Positions 15,795 through 24,598 are shown, counted from the first letter of the stretch. The stretch: 27,402 nucleotides of DNA from Alphaproteobacteria bacterium (GCA_020851015.1 JADZDN010000413.1:1-27402), one strand, 5' to 3'. Translations and numbers: made by a program. The notes: a model not told the origin generated them from the sequence alone.

Positions 15795-17864
15795 CTACCC
15801 CAGCTCAATCTCGATCGTGTCCCAGGCGATGCGGCGCGCGCGGCCCCCGGGCGGGATCACGGTGGTGCTGTCGAATTCCTCCACAAGCAACGGCCCCTGA
15901 CGCCACGCCTCGCCGAGGTCGCCGCGCGCGTAGATCGGTGTCTTCACCCAGCCGATCTCCGGCCCGAAATAGACCTGCCGCGCCCCCATGCCCGCACGCG
16001 CTTCCGCGCCCAGCGTCAGGCGTTCCGGAACATGCGACTCGGTCGCGACCCCGCGGGCGATGACCCGCAGGTTCATGATCTCCACCGCCTCCTCGTCGGA
16101 GCGATAGCCATATTGGCTTTCATGCGCCGCACCGAAGCGTTCGCGCAGCGATCTTGCGTCATTGCCGCCATACGCGACAGTCAGCTCCGAGTTCGCGCCG
16201 ACATAGCGCAGGTCCGCCTGCCGTTCGAACCGGCGCATTGCCGGTGCGAAGCCCTCTTCCGCGAGCGCCTCGCCACCCTCCTGCTCCATGGCGCGATAGG
16301 TCTGCTCCAGCGCCGTGCTGTCCAGCCCGGCGAGGCCGCGCTTGAAGGTGCGGACGTAGTGGCGCTCGACCGCCGGGAACAGCATGCCCAGCGCGCTGAA
16401 CAGGCCCGGCACCGGCGGCACCAGGATGCGCCCGATCTCCAGCAGCCGCGCCAGGGTGGCGGCGTGGACCGGCCCATTGCCGCCGAAGGCGAGGATCGCG
16501 AAGTCGCGCGGGTCGCGACCGCGTTCGGTCGACACGGCCCGCAGCGCCCGCGCCATGGCCGCGTTGGCGACGCGATGCACGCCCCAGGCCGCTTCCTCCA
16601 GCGACAAGCCCATCGGCGTCGCGACGGCCTGTTCCAGCGCCTTGACCGCCAACTCGCGCCGCAGCGGCAGGCCGCCGCCCGCCAGCGCCACCGGATTGAT
16701 GAAGCCCAGCACCACGTTGGCGTCGGTGACCGTCGGCTGCGTGCCGCCCTGGTCGTAGCAGGCCGGGCCGGGCATGGCGCCGGCGCTTTCGGGCCCGACC
16801 TTAAGGCCACCGCCGGCGTCGATCCGCACCAGGCTGCCGCCGCCCGCGCCGACCTCGGCGATATCGATCGCCGGCGCCCGCACGTGGTAGCCGCCGCCGC
16901 TCAACAGCCGCCCCGAAATGTTGATGCCGCCGCCAACCTCCAGCGATCCGACCCGCAGGTATTGGCCCTGGTCGACCAGCGCCGCCTTGGCGGTGGTCCC
17001 GCCCATGTCGAAGCTGAGCAGGCTGAGGTCGCCCAGGCGTCGCGCCAGTTCGGCCGCACCCACCACGCCCGCCGCCGGGCCGGATTCGATGATGTGGATC
17101 GGCCGTTCCGCGGCCGCCGCCGCGCCCATCGCACCGCCGCTCGACTGCATGATCGTCAGCGGCCGGGCGATCTTGCGCCTGCGCAGTTGCGCCTCGAGCC
17201 GGCCGAGATAGTGGCGGACGACGGGAAGCACATAGGCATTGACCACCGTCGTGCTGGTCCGCTCGTACTCCCGTATCTCCGGCAGCAGCTCGCTGGACAG
17301 GGTGACGGGAATCGCGGCGTCGCGCGCCCGGACCAGCTCGCGCACCAGGCGCTCATGGGCGCCATTGGCATAGGCGTTGAGCAGGCAGACGGCGATGGCG
17401 TCGACCTTCTCGGCAAGAACCCGCTCGACGACCTGGCGGGCGCCAGCCTCGTCCAGTGCCCGCTCGACCTGGCCCTCGTGATCGATCCGCTCCGCCACTT
17501 CGAAGCGAAGCCGGCGCGGAACCAGCGTCTTGGGCTTGCGCCAGCGTATGTCGTAGAGCACGGGCATGCGCAGCCGGCGGATTTCCAGCACGTCCCGGAA
17601 TCCTTCGGTCGTGATCAGCGCGACCCGCGCGCCCTTGCCCTCGAGGATCGCGTTGGTGGCGACGGTCGTACCGTGCATGATCTGCGCCACATCGGCGATC
17701 CGCAGCGAGCCGCCGGCCAGGGTCGATTCGATGCCGGTCGCGATGCCCAGGCTGTAGTCCTCGGGTGTCGACAACACCTTGGCGCGCTCCACCCGGCCGT
17801 CCGGGGTCAGGAACACCAGGTCGGTAAAGGTGCCGCCGATATCGATGCCGATGCGCGTTGCCAT
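15795..17864 (-). CDS. hyuA: N-methylhydantoinase A / HyuA-family ATPase subunit
   Basis: The 689-aa ASKHA-fold ATP-binding subunit of a hydantoinase/5-oxoprolinase-type complex. It activates the cyclic amide by phosphorylation for ring opening with HyuB. Visible motifs are the N-terminal phosphate loop GIDIGGTFTDLVF (5-17), HGTTVATNAILEGKG (about 64-78), SSGGAMG and ESGPAAGVVGA, the second phosphate loop SFDMGGTTAKAALV, and FGGNGPVHAATLARLL in the C-terminal half. Full length for a stand-alone HyuA. The ATG at 17862-17864 is 9 bases after the amidohydrolase stop, and hyuB begins 4 bases after its own stop, so translation is probably coupled. The operon carries no separate hydantoin racemase or carbamoylase. 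Confidence 0.92.
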   Translation of the reverse strand: MATRIGIDIGGTFTDLVFLTPDGRVERAKVLSTPEDYSLGIATGIESTLAGGSLRIADVAQIMHGTTVATNAILEGKGARVALITTEGFRDVLEIRRLRMPVLYDIRWRKPKTLVPRRLRFEVAERIDHEGQVERALDEAGARQVVERVLAEKVDAIAVCLLNAYANGAHERLVRELVRARDAAIPVTLSSELLPEIREYERTSTTVVNAYVLPVVRHYLGRLEAQLRRRKIARPLTIMQSSGGAMGAAAAAERPIHIIESGPAAGVVGAAELARRLGDLSLLSFDMGGTTAKAALVDQGQYLRVGSLEVGGGINISGRLLSGGGYHVRAPAIDIAEVGAGGGSLVRIDAGGGLKVGPESAGAMPGPACYDQGGTQPTVTDANVVLGFINPVALAGGGLPLRRELAVKALEQAVATPMGLSLEEAAWGVHRVANAAMARALRAVSTERGRDPRDFAILAFGGNGPVHAATLARLLEIGRILVPPVPGLFSALGMLFPAVERHYVRTFKRGLAGLDSTALEQTYRAMEQEGGEALAEEGFAPAMRRFERQADLRYVGANSELTVAYGGNDARSLRERFGAAHESQYGYRSDEEAVEIMNLRVIARGVATESHVPERLTLGAEARAGMGARQVYFGPEIGWVKTPIYARGDLGEAWRQGPLLVEEFDSTTVIPPGGRARRIAWDTIEIELG

Positions 17865-17873
17865 GCGTGCCGC

Positions 17874-18965
17874 CTAGCGCCCGATGCCGACGAGATCGGC
17901 GGCATTTTCGCCCAGGATCTTGTCCTTTTCGGCGGCAGTTAGGAACGTGCAATGCTTGCGCACGTAGTCCACGCATTGCCGATAGGTGCAGAAGCGCTCG
18001 ACGTTCGGCATGTCCGAGCCCCACAGCAGCTTGCCCGCGCCAAAGGTGTCGCGCATCTCGCGGATCAAGGCCTGGGCCTCGGGATAGGGGTAGTCCCAGA
18101 CCCCGCCCCAGGCGATCGGGAACATCACCTCGAGCTGCAGGTTGTCGCGCTTGTAGACCGCCATCGCCTCCTCGGGGAATTCCCAGGTTCCCCGCGGCGC
18201 GAAATGCCCGACCGATGGGCCCATGACGAACAGGAAGCGCGTCTGGGGCAGGCGCTCAAGGACAGCATCGAGAGCCTTCAGATTGCCGATGTAGCTCGCG
18301 CGGTCGTAGTTCGGTGTCGAGGACAGTTCCAGGAAGACGGGCAGCTTGTAGCCGGCGATCTTGTCCCAGAACGGACCGAAGTCCCTGTGGTCGACGTTGC
18401 GCGCGTAGCCGTGCCGCGACATGTCGTGCGCATAGTAGAGGCCCTTCAGCCCCAGCCTCGTCACCGCGCGGTCGACCTCGCCAAGCTGTTCCGGCTTGTC
18501 GGCCATCGCCTCGTCGACATGCAGCAAGCCGGTGAAACGACCGTCATGCTCGGACTGGGCGAAGGAATTGTAGTCGTTCATCGCGCCATAGCCGCCGCCG
18601 GCCTGCAGGATGCAGTGGTCGACCCTGGCCTCGATCATCTGGGCGATCATGAACTCGGGCGAGCAAACGATCTCCTGCATGCCCACGGGCATGTACTGCA
18701 CGTAGTAGTCCTCGCCCTCCCAGGTGAAGGCGAGCTGGCCGTTGTGCCCCACGCGGAAGCCGACCTCCGTCAGCCCCGCCCAGGTATTGTCGCCAGGGCG
18801 GAACAGCATGGTCGGCGTGATCTCCTTGCCGTCCCGCGCGCGATAGGCGCGGGCCGAGGGCCGCGTCACCACCTTCTGCAGGTATTTCAGGTGGACCGCG
18901 TTCGACGGATGGCCGCAGGCGCCTTGCCAGTACTGGAAGACGTGGGCGTGGCAATCGATGATCAT
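17874..18965 (-). CDS. Amidohydrolase-2 family TIM-barrel protein with altered active site
   Basis: A 363-aa member of the amidohydrolase-related family (PF04909 type), which includes ACMSD, resorcylate decarboxylases and lactonases. The metal-site HxH is at His6 and His8 (MIIDCHAHVF), and the late Asp ligand is Asp318 (LLWGSDMPNVERF). The strand that normally carries the next metal-ligand His reads KLPVFLELSSTP, with Glu213 in that area, and the strand normally ending in the catalytic His reads FLFVMGPSVGHF. These histidines therefore look replaced, though His254 lies nearby and this is a by-eye alignment. No signal peptide, so cytoplasmic. It sits 9 bases upstream of hyuA, suggesting action on the same substrate, before or after ring opening. 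Substrate unknown. Confidence 0.75.
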   Translation of the reverse strand: MIIDCHAHVFQYWQGACGHPSNAVHLKYLQKVVTRPSARAYRARDGKEITPTMLFRPGDNTWAGLTEVGFRVGHNGQLAFTWEGEDYYVQYMPVGMQEIVCSPEFMIAQMIEARVDHCILQAGGGYGAMNDYNSFAQSEHDGRFTGLLHVDEAMADKPEQLGEVDRAVTRLGLKGLYYAHDMSRHGYARNVDHRDFGPFWDKIAGYKLPVFLELSSTPNYDRASYIGNLKALDAVLERLPQTRFLFVMGPSVGHFAPRGTWEFPEEAMAVYKRDNLQLEVMFPIAWGGVWDYPYPEAQALIREMRDTFGAGKLLWGSDMPNVERFCTYRQCVDYVRKHCTFLTAAEKDKILGENAADLVGIGR

Positions 18966-19035
18966 GGCGCTCGCAGGCGTTCAGGTCGGGACAGCGGGGC
19001 AAGCCTGGCCTGCCCCGCCGTGGGACTGCAGGGAC

Positions 19036-19908
19036 CTAGGCGGCGCCCAGCTTTTCCATGTGAAGCTTGAACAGGCGGTCCATCTCGCCGTTGACCACCA
19101 CGAAGGCACCCCAGAAATCGAGGAACGCCTTCCATTCCGCGTCGCCGTAGCGCACGGCCCAGGTGTTCGGCCGCTTGTCGATCGGCTTGTCCGGCTCGAT
19201 GACCACGGCCCAGCTCGCGTTGCGCTTGGCAAACAGCAGCACGTCGCTGTCGCCGCTCATCCACACATCGGCCTTCTTGGCGCGCACCGGCTCGGCGCCC
19301 AGCGCCACCTGGCCGGCCGTGGTGATCAGCTTCGCCTTCGGCCAGATGATCGGGATGCGCGGCTCCTCGCTGCCGCCGGCGACAACCGAGAAGGTCACGT
19401 CGGGATTGTTGAAATCCTCGGAGGTCTTGTACTTGCCGACGTTGTCCTTGTGGATCATCAGCAGGCTGCCCTTGGAATAGAGCGGCCCGACATAATTCAC
19501 CGTCAATGCCCGTGGGATGGTGTAGGTGAGCGACGAGCCGTACAGGTCGTAGTCGCCCTTGCGCAGCCCGACGGTCGCGTTGGCGAAGGTAACCTCCTTG
19601 TAGTCGACCTTGATCTCCAGCTCCTTGGCCAGGCGGTCGACGACATCCTTGTAGATGCCGCCGAGCTCGCCGGTCTTGGCGTCCTTGTAGAACCAGGGGC
19701 CGGTTTGCGAATAGCCGACCCGGATCACCCCTTCCTTGCGGATCTTCGCCAGGGTGGAATCGTCGCGCACCCCCGTCTCCAGGACCTGCGCCAGGAGTTC
19801 GCGCGGCGCCATCGCCGCGCCCGCTGCCGCGAACACGCTGGAGGCCGCGCCGAGCGTCGCGGCGCCCTTCAGGAAATCGCGCTTGCTGTTGTTGACCGCA
19901 TCAGTCAT
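19036..19908 (-). CDS. Polar-amino-acid-type ABC transporter substrate-binding protein
   Basis: A 290-aa periplasmic binding protein of solute-binding family 3. The ATG at 19906-19908 has GGGGAG six bases upstream. The N-terminus shows a Tat-like signal in its Lys-Arg form (SKRDFLKGAATLGAASS), so export may be of the folded protein. After residue 50 come family features: GVIRVGYSQTGPWFYKDAKT, GGIYKDVVDRLAKEL, a mid-protein GLRKGDYDLYGSSLTYT and RYGDAEWKAFLDFW near the end. It lies in the aldolase/hydantoinase operon, while the matching ATPase and permeases are transcribed divergently from 21183, so the transporter is split between two units. Expected ligands are amino acids or related small zwitterions. 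Confidence 0.85.
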   Translation of the reverse strand: MTDAVNNSKRDFLKGAATLGAASSVFAAAGAAMAPRELLAQVLETGVRDDSTLAKIRKEGVIRVGYSQTGPWFYKDAKTGELGGIYKDVVDRLAKELEIKVDYKEVTFANATVGLRKGDYDLYGSSLTYTIPRALTVNYVGPLYSKGSLLMIHKDNVGKYKTSEDFNNPDVTFSVVAGGSEEPRIPIIWPKAKLITTAGQVALGAEPVRAKKADVWMSGDSDVLLFAKRNASWAVVIEPDKPIDKRPNTWAVRYGDAEWKAFLDFWGAFVVVNGEMDRLFKLHMEKLGAA

Positions 19909-19947
19909 GTCGTACTCCCCTTTCGCTGGTTTCCCGCTCGAACCGCA

Positions 19948-21069
19948 TCACGTACTGGCGCCGCGCGCCGCGATCGGCCACAGAGCCTCGACGCGGCCGT
20001 GGCGCACGCCGACATACCAGTCGTGAAGATTGACCGTCGGGTCGCAATGGCCCGGGATCAGCATCACCTTGTCGCCCAGTTTCAGCTTCTTCGCCTTGGG
20101 TCCCAGCTTCAGCTTGCCGTGCTCGTCGGAAATGCCGACCTGCTCGACATCCTCCAGCCCATGCACCCAGGGCGCGCCCTTCTCGGCGCTGTAGGACTTG
20201 AGCCCCGCATCGACGATCGCGCGGTCGGCGGCCGGCACGCTCATCACCGTGGCCAGCACGAACAAGCTGTGCTCGAAATCCGTGTAGCGGTTCGACGTCT
20301 TGCCGCCGATCCGCGCGTAGTCCGTGTCCATGAAAACGTAAGAGCCCGCCTGCAATTCGTTCCACAGGCCGCTCGTGCCCTCGAACTCGTAGGTGCCGGT
20401 GCCGGCGCCCGTGACCAGTTCGCAGGCGATTCCCGCCTGTTTCAAGGCCTCGACGGTCTGGCGCACGGCCTCGGCGGCCCGCTGGATCGCCTGCTGCCGC
20501 TCGGCATAGGTCGCGAGATGCTGGGCGGTGCCGTAATAGGCCTGGAGCCCGCGGAACTTCAACCCGCCCGTCGCGCCGATCAGCTTCGCCAGGTCGCGCG
20601 CCGGCGCGCCCGGCAGCACGCCGCAGCGCTGCATCCCGACCTCGATCTCCACCAGCGCGCCCAGCGTGACGCCGAAGTCGCGCGCGACCGCGCCGGTCGC
20701 CTCGACCTGCTCGGCCGAATCAAAGCAGACGGAGACGCTCGCATCCTTGGCAAGTGCGGCGAGCCGTCGCAGCTTGTGGGTGCCGACGATCTGGTTGCTG
20801 ACCAGGACGTCCTTGACCCCGCCGCGCACCAGCGCCTCGGCCTCGCCGACCTTCTGGCAGCACTGCCCGACCGCGCCCAGCGCGATCTGCTTCAGCGCGA
20901 TGGCCGGGCATTTATGAGTCTTGGCGTGCGGGCGCAGGCGCACGCCCGACTTGCGCGCGAAGTCGGCGAGCTTCGCAAGATTGTGCTCGAAAGCGTCGAG
21001 ATCGACGACCAGCGCGGGCGTATCGATTTCGTCGATGGAGGCGCCGATGCGGGCGGGCGGCGATGTCAT
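19948..21069 (-). CDS. DSD1-family PLP enzyme, D-threonine / 3-hydroxy-D-aspartate aldolase-like
   Basis: A 373-aa fold-type III PLP enzyme (alanine-racemase N-terminal barrel plus D-serine-dehydratase-like C-terminal domain). Lys50 in RPHAKTHKC is the expected Schiff-base lysine. His341 and Asp343 in PGHCDPTVNLHDWYVGVR are the metal-binding pair of D-threonine aldolase. The segments GAVGQCCQKVGEAEAL, FRGLQAYYGTAQH and NELQAGSYVFMDTDY resemble 3-hydroxy-D-aspartate aldolase. Members cleave beta-hydroxy-D-amino acids to glycine plus an aldehyde or glyoxylate, or dehydrate D-serine. First gene of the minus-strand operon, 113 bp from the divergent ABC ATPase gene and 39 bp before the binding-protein gene. 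Exact substrate is not certain. Confidence 0.82.
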   Translation of the reverse strand: MTSPPARIGASIDEIDTPALVVDLDAFEHNLAKLADFARKSGVRLRPHAKTHKCPAIALKQIALGAVGQCCQKVGEAEALVRGGVKDVLVSNQIVGTHKLRRLAALAKDASVSVCFDSAEQVEATGAVARDFGVTLGALVEIEVGMQRCGVLPGAPARDLAKLIGATGGLKFRGLQAYYGTAQHLATYAERQQAIQRAAEAVRQTVEALKQAGIACELVTGAGTGTYEFEGTSGLWNELQAGSYVFMDTDYARIGGKTSNRYTDFEHSLFVLATVMSVPAADRAIVDAGLKSYSAEKGAPWVHGLEDVEQVGISDEHGKLKLGPKAKKLKLGDKVMLIPGHCDPTVNLHDWYVGVRHGRVEALWPIAARGAST

Positions 21070-21182
21070 CGTGTGTTGCCAATCGGTCGGCGGTTGGACA
21101 TCATGAAAGCGCTGCCAAGTTCATCACGCCGACCGTACCCGCGCAAGGGTCGCCGCGGCGACCGGGGCAAGGGGGCCCGCGG
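21070..21182. promoter_or_regulatory. Divergent promoter region shared by aldolase/hyu operon and ABC operon
   Basis: These 113 bp separate the two start codons and must carry both promoters, so the two units are probably controlled together. TCATGAA at 21101-21107 and TTCATCA at 21120-21126 form an imperfect inverted repeat (6 of 7 pairs, 12-base spacer) that could be an operator. TTGGAC at 21094-21099 resembles a -35 element for the plus strand, but no good -10 follows. AAGGGGG upstream of 21183 is the ribosome site. No regulator gene is present nearby. Confidence 0.4.
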
Positions 21183-21941
21183 ATGGACGCGACACCCGCG
21201 ATACGTGTAGTCGACCTCCGCAAGAGCTTCGGCACGCTGGAAGTGCTGCGCGGCGTGTCGTTCGACGTCCATCGCGGCAACGTCGTCAGCATGATCGGCG
21301 CCAGCGGCTCGGGCAAGAGCACCCTGCTGCGCTGCATCAACCGGCTGGAGACGCCGAGCGCGGGCGAGGTCTACATCGACGGCGCGCCGATGGGCGCGGT
21401 CGACGGCCGGGACCGTCCGCTGTCGGAAATCAACAAGATGCGCCGCGACCTGGGCATGGTCTTCCAGCAGTTCAACCTTTGGCCGCACATGACCGTGCTG
21501 GGTAACGTGATCGAGGCGCCGATCCGCGTGCTGGGCATGAATCGCAAGGCGGCCGCGGCGCTGGGCGAGGAATGCCTGGCGCGCGTCTATCTTTCCGAGA
21601 AGGCGCGCGAATATCCCGCCCGCCTGTCCGGCGGCCAGCAGCAGCGCGTCGCGATCGCCCGCGCGCTGGCGATGCGGCCGAAGGCGATGCTGTTCGACGA
21701 GCCGACCTCCTCGCTCGACCCCGAGCTGACCGACGAGGTGCTGGCGGTGATGCGCGAACTGGCGAAGTCCGGCACGACCATGATCGTGGTGACCCACGAG
21801 ATGGGCTTCGCGCGCGACGTCTCGCACCGCGTCCTGTTCCTGCATAACGGGCAGATCGAGGAGGAAGGGTCGCCGGCCCAGGTGTTCGGCAGCCCCAAGT
21901 CGGAACGCTGCCGCCAGTTCCTGTCGAAGCATCTGCAATAG
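21183..21941 (+). CDS. Polar-amino-acid ABC transporter ATP-binding protein
   Basis: The 252-aa ATPase of the HisP/GlnQ class that powers amino-acid uptake. Walker A is GASGSGKST (39-47), the Q-loop is in VFQQFNLWPHMTV, the signature is LSGGQQQRVAIARALA and Walker B is MLFDEPTSSLDP, followed by the H-loop in VVTHEMGFA. The length is standard. The ATG at 21183 has AAGGGGG about eight bases upstream. First gene of a plus-strand operon with two permeases; the binding protein is in the divergent operon. Confidence 0.92.
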   Translation: MDATPAIRVVDLRKSFGTLEVLRGVSFDVHRGNVVSMIGASGSGKSTLLRCINRLETPSAGEVYIDGAPMGAVDGRDRPLSEINKMRRDLGMVFQQFNLWPHMTVLGNVIEAPIRVLGMNRKAAAALGEECLARVYLSEKAREYPARLSGGQQQRVAIARALAMRPKAMLFDEPTSSLDPELTDEVLAVMRELAKSGTTMIVVTHEMGFARDVSHRVLFLHNGQIEEEGSPAQVFGSPKSERCRQFLSKHLQ

Positions 21942-21959
21942 GGGCCGAGGTTGTCCGAC

Positions 21960-22652
21960 ATGCTGATCGAAGCCCTCGATCCGACGATGTTCTGGGAATA
22001 CCGGCTGGTCCTGCTGCGGGGCCTGGCCTTCAACGCCTATGTGTTCCTGGCCGCCGCGGCGGTTGCCCTGTCGGTCGGGCTGGTTGCGGCCCTGCTGCGG
22101 ATCAACCGCGCCTGGCCTTTCCGCTGGATCGGCACGCTGCATGTCGAGGTGTTCCGCAACGCGCCGGACTACATCATGGTGGTCTGGGTGCATTTCGTGC
22201 TGCCGCTGCTGCTGGGCGCGGCGATCGGGCGGCGGATCGAGTTCAATCCCTTCGTGTCGGCGGTGATCGCGCTGGGCTTCGTCTACAGCGGCTATTTTGC
22301 CGAGACGTTCCGCGCGGGCATCCAGTCGATTCCGCTCGGCCATGTCGAGGCCGGGCGCGCCTGCGGCATGGGCGAGTTCCTGATCCTGCGCCGCGTCATC
22401 CTGCCCCAGGTTGTGCGCCGCATGCTGCCCGAGGCGATCAACCAGTTCGTGTCGCTGTTCAAGGCGACGACCATCGTCTCGCTGATTGCCGTGCCGGACC
22501 TGATGTACCAGGTTTCGATGGTGATCCAGCAGGAGATGAAGCCGCTGCCCCTCTATACCAGCGCGGCTGTAACCTATTTCGCAGTGATCTATGTCGTCGC
22601 GGGCCTGGTGCGCGTGTTGTCGGAGCGCTGGCGCAACCGGATCTACGCCTGA
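21960..22652 (+). CDS. Polar-amino-acid ABC transporter permease (first)
   Basis: A 230-aa inner-membrane permease of the HisM/GlnP class with about five hydrophobic helices. The coupling (EAA) loop reads EAGRACGMGEFLILRRVILPQ, which contacts the ATPase; the preceding YSGYFAETFRAGIQSIPLGH is also typical. The ATG at 21960 is chosen with GAGG about nine bases upstream; an in-frame TTG at 21951 lies directly on that site. It starts 18 bases after the ATPase stop. Its stop overlaps the start of the second permease by one base, indicating coupled translation of a heterodimeric permease. Confidence 0.9.
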   Translation: MLIEALDPTMFWEYRLVLLRGLAFNAYVFLAAAAVALSVGLVAALLRINRAWPFRWIGTLHVEVFRNAPDYIMVVWVHFVLPLLLGAAIGRRIEFNPFVSAVIALGFVYSGYFAETFRAGIQSIPLGHVEAGRACGMGEFLILRRVILPQVVRRMLPEAINQFVSLFKATTIVSLIAVPDLMYQVSMVIQQEMKPLPLYTSAAVTYFAVIYVVAGLVRVLSERWRNRIYA

Positions 22653-23323
22653 TGAGCAACTGGGAGCGCCTGGTCTGGAATCAGCGCGGAGTCCTGCTGC
22701 AGGGGCTTGTCGTCACCGTCGAGGTCTGCCTGATCGCCTTCGTGCTGGCCGTACTGGGCGGCCTCGCCCTCTGCCTGGTGCGGATGTATGTGCGGCCGCT
22801 GAAGCCTCTGGCGGTCCTGCTGACCGAGTTTTTCCGCGCCACTCCGATCTTCGTTCAGCTGATGTGGGTCACCTACGTGTGGCCCGAAATCTTCGGCTGG
22901 CCGAACAGCTTCTTCACCGCGGGATGGGTCGCGCTGGGGCTGCAATCCAGCGGCTACCTGGCCGAAACCTTCCGCGCCGGCATCGAGGCGGTGCCCCGCG
23001 GCCATCGCGAGGCAGGCTACTCCGTCGGCATGTCGCCGATCCTGGTCTTCGGCCGCATCGTACTGCCTCAAAGCCTGCTGACGGTCGCCCCCTCGATCGT
23101 CAACCAGTTCACGGTGATCGTGAAATCCTCGACCCTGGTCTCGGTGATCACGGTGCAGGACCTGATGTTCCAGGCGCTGAAGCTGGTCAATGTATGGTAC
23201 GAGCCGATCGAGATCCTGACCGCGACGGCGGGCATCTATATCGGCTTCATCTTCCTGGTCTCGACCGCCGGCAAGATGCTCGCCGACATGTTGCGCCGTC
23301 GCTTCGGCCTGGCGGCGGCGTAG
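22652..23323 (+). CDS. Polar-amino-acid ABC transporter permease (second)
   Basis: The 223-aa partner permease. The ATG at 22652 shares its A with the TGA of the previous gene. Hydrophobic helices and the family pattern FFRATPIFVQLMWVTYVWP are present, and the coupling loop reads HREAGYSVGMSPILVFGRIVLPQ. Together with the previous gene it forms the membrane channel for the amino-acid-type ABC importer. Its stop lies 22 bp from the stop of the converging flavoenzyme gene, with no clear terminator hairpin between them. Confidence 0.9.
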   Translation: MSNWERLVWNQRGVLLQGLVVTVEVCLIAFVLAVLGGLALCLVRMYVRPLKPLAVLLTEFFRATPIFVQLMWVTYVWPEIFGWPNSFFTAGWVALGLQSSGYLAETFRAGIEAVPRGHREAGYSVGMSPILVFGRIVLPQSLLTVAPSIVNQFTVIVKSSTLVSVITVQDLMFQALKLVNVWYEPIEILTATAGIYIGFIFLVSTAGKMLADMLRRRFGLAAA

Positions 23324-23345
23324 GCATTGACGCGGCTCACGGCGC

Positions 23346-24590
23346 TCAGAATCGATCCGCGCGATATGGCGCGAGGTCGATGGTCGTCGGCTTGCCCGCG
23401 GCCAGTTCGCCGATCAACCGGCCGCAGATCGCCCCCAGCGTCAGGCCGAAATGGCCGAAGGCGAAATAGACGTTCGGATGGCGCGGCGAGCGGCCGAGGA
23501 TCGGCAGGGAATCGGGCGTCGACGGGCGCTCGCCCATCCAGCGCGACGCACCCTGGGGGTTGATGCCAGGAACGAGGATTCGCGCGTGATGGAGTACCTT
23601 TTCGGTCAGCTCCATGCGCGGCTTCGCCTTGGTGCCGGCGAATTCGCCGATGCCGCTAACGCGCAGCCCCCCTTCCATCGGCGTGATGGTGATGAAGCGG
23701 TCATAGGACATGACCGTCCGATTGAATTCCACGCCGGGGTTCGGCATCGACAGGTGATACCCGCGCTCGGATTCCATCGACACCTCGGTGCCGAGCGCGG
23801 CCGCCAGTTCGCGCGACCAGATCCCCGCCGCGATCACCACGCGATCGACCGCGATGCTGCCCTGCGCCGTCACCACCCGCGTGGGCCCGTTCGCTCCGAC
23901 CTCGAACCCGCGCACGGCGTCGCGCCGAAGGATGCCGTTGCGGCGCACGAAGTCCTCGACGATCGTCGTCGTCAGGCGATGCGGCGAGACCGTCCAGCCG
24001 TAGTCCGGCCAGAATACCGCCTTTGCGACGCTGGGTCCCAGCGCGGGTTCCATCTCGCGCGCGGCGTTGCCGTCCAGCACCTCGCGCCGCACGCCATAGC
24101 GGTCCTGCAGCGCGTACTTGAACTGGTCGCCGGCGAACGCTTCTTCGCTTTCGTAGGTGTAGAGCTTGCCGTTGCGGCGGATCAGGTCCGCCATCTTGGC
24201 CGGGCCGAGCAGCATTTCGTAGGATTCGAAGACGCGCGAGAGGATCGCATGCAGGGCCGGCACGATCTGCTCGACCCGGCTGCGCCGGCTGTTGCGGACG
24301 AAGCGCCAGAAATACGGAAGCGCCGAAGGGAAATGCCGCCAACCGACGTGCAGCGGGTGCAGCGGGTTGGTCAGCATGCGCGGCACGCGCCAGGGGAGAC
24401 CCGGCAGGGCGTTGGGCGCCACGCCTCCCACCGAGAAGTTGCCCGCGTTTCCGAACGAACACCCCAGGCCCGGCTCGTCGCGGTCGATCAGCGTGACGGA
24501 AAAGCCCTCGCGCTGCAGGAAAGCGGCGCAGGAGGCGCCGACGATCCCCGCGCCGATGACCAGGAAGTCGGTGGATGCCGCCTCGGCCAT
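23346..24590 (-). CDS. FAD-dependent oxidoreductase, D-amino-acid dehydrogenase-like
   Basis: A 414-aa DAO/DadA-family flavoenzyme. Glycine-rich FAD motif: FLVIGAGIVGASCAAFLQRE (9-28), followed by the acidic ribose-binding end VTLIDRDEPG; then CSFGNAGNFSVGG, typical of DadA-like members. The C-terminal part shows GASRWMGERPSTPDSLPILG and FGHFGLTLG, the second FAD-contact region of the family. DadA oxidises D-amino acids to 2-oxo acids and passes electrons to the respiratory chain. The ATG at 24588-24590 is 8 bases after the dctM stop, so it is co-transcribed with the TRAP genes, suggesting the transporter delivers its substrate. Other DAO-family substrates (sarcosine, hydroxyproline, opines) remain possible. 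Confidence 0.8.
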   Translation of the reverse strand: MAEAASTDFLVIGAGIVGASCAAFLQREGFSVTLIDRDEPGLGCSFGNAGNFSVGGVAPNALPGLPWRVPRMLTNPLHPLHVGWRHFPSALPYFWRFVRNSRRSRVEQIVPALHAILSRVFESYEMLLGPAKMADLIRRNGKLYTYESEEAFAGDQFKYALQDRYGVRREVLDGNAAREMEPALGPSVAKAVFWPDYGWTVSPHRLTTTIVEDFVRRNGILRRDAVRGFEVGANGPTRVVTAQGSIAVDRVVIAAGIWSRELAAALGTEVSMESERGYHLSMPNPGVEFNRTVMSYDRFITITPMEGGLRVSGIGEFAGTKAKPRMELTEKVLHHARILVPGINPQGASRWMGERPSTPDSLPILGRSPRHPNVYFAFGHFGLTLGAICGRLIGELAAGKPTTIDLAPYRADRF

Positions 24591-24598
24591 CGGCCGAC

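Noticed and set aside
15471..17942. Long plus-strand frame opposite hyuA
   Set aside because: HyuA motifs on the minus strand are unmistakable; the opposite translation is a compositional shadow.
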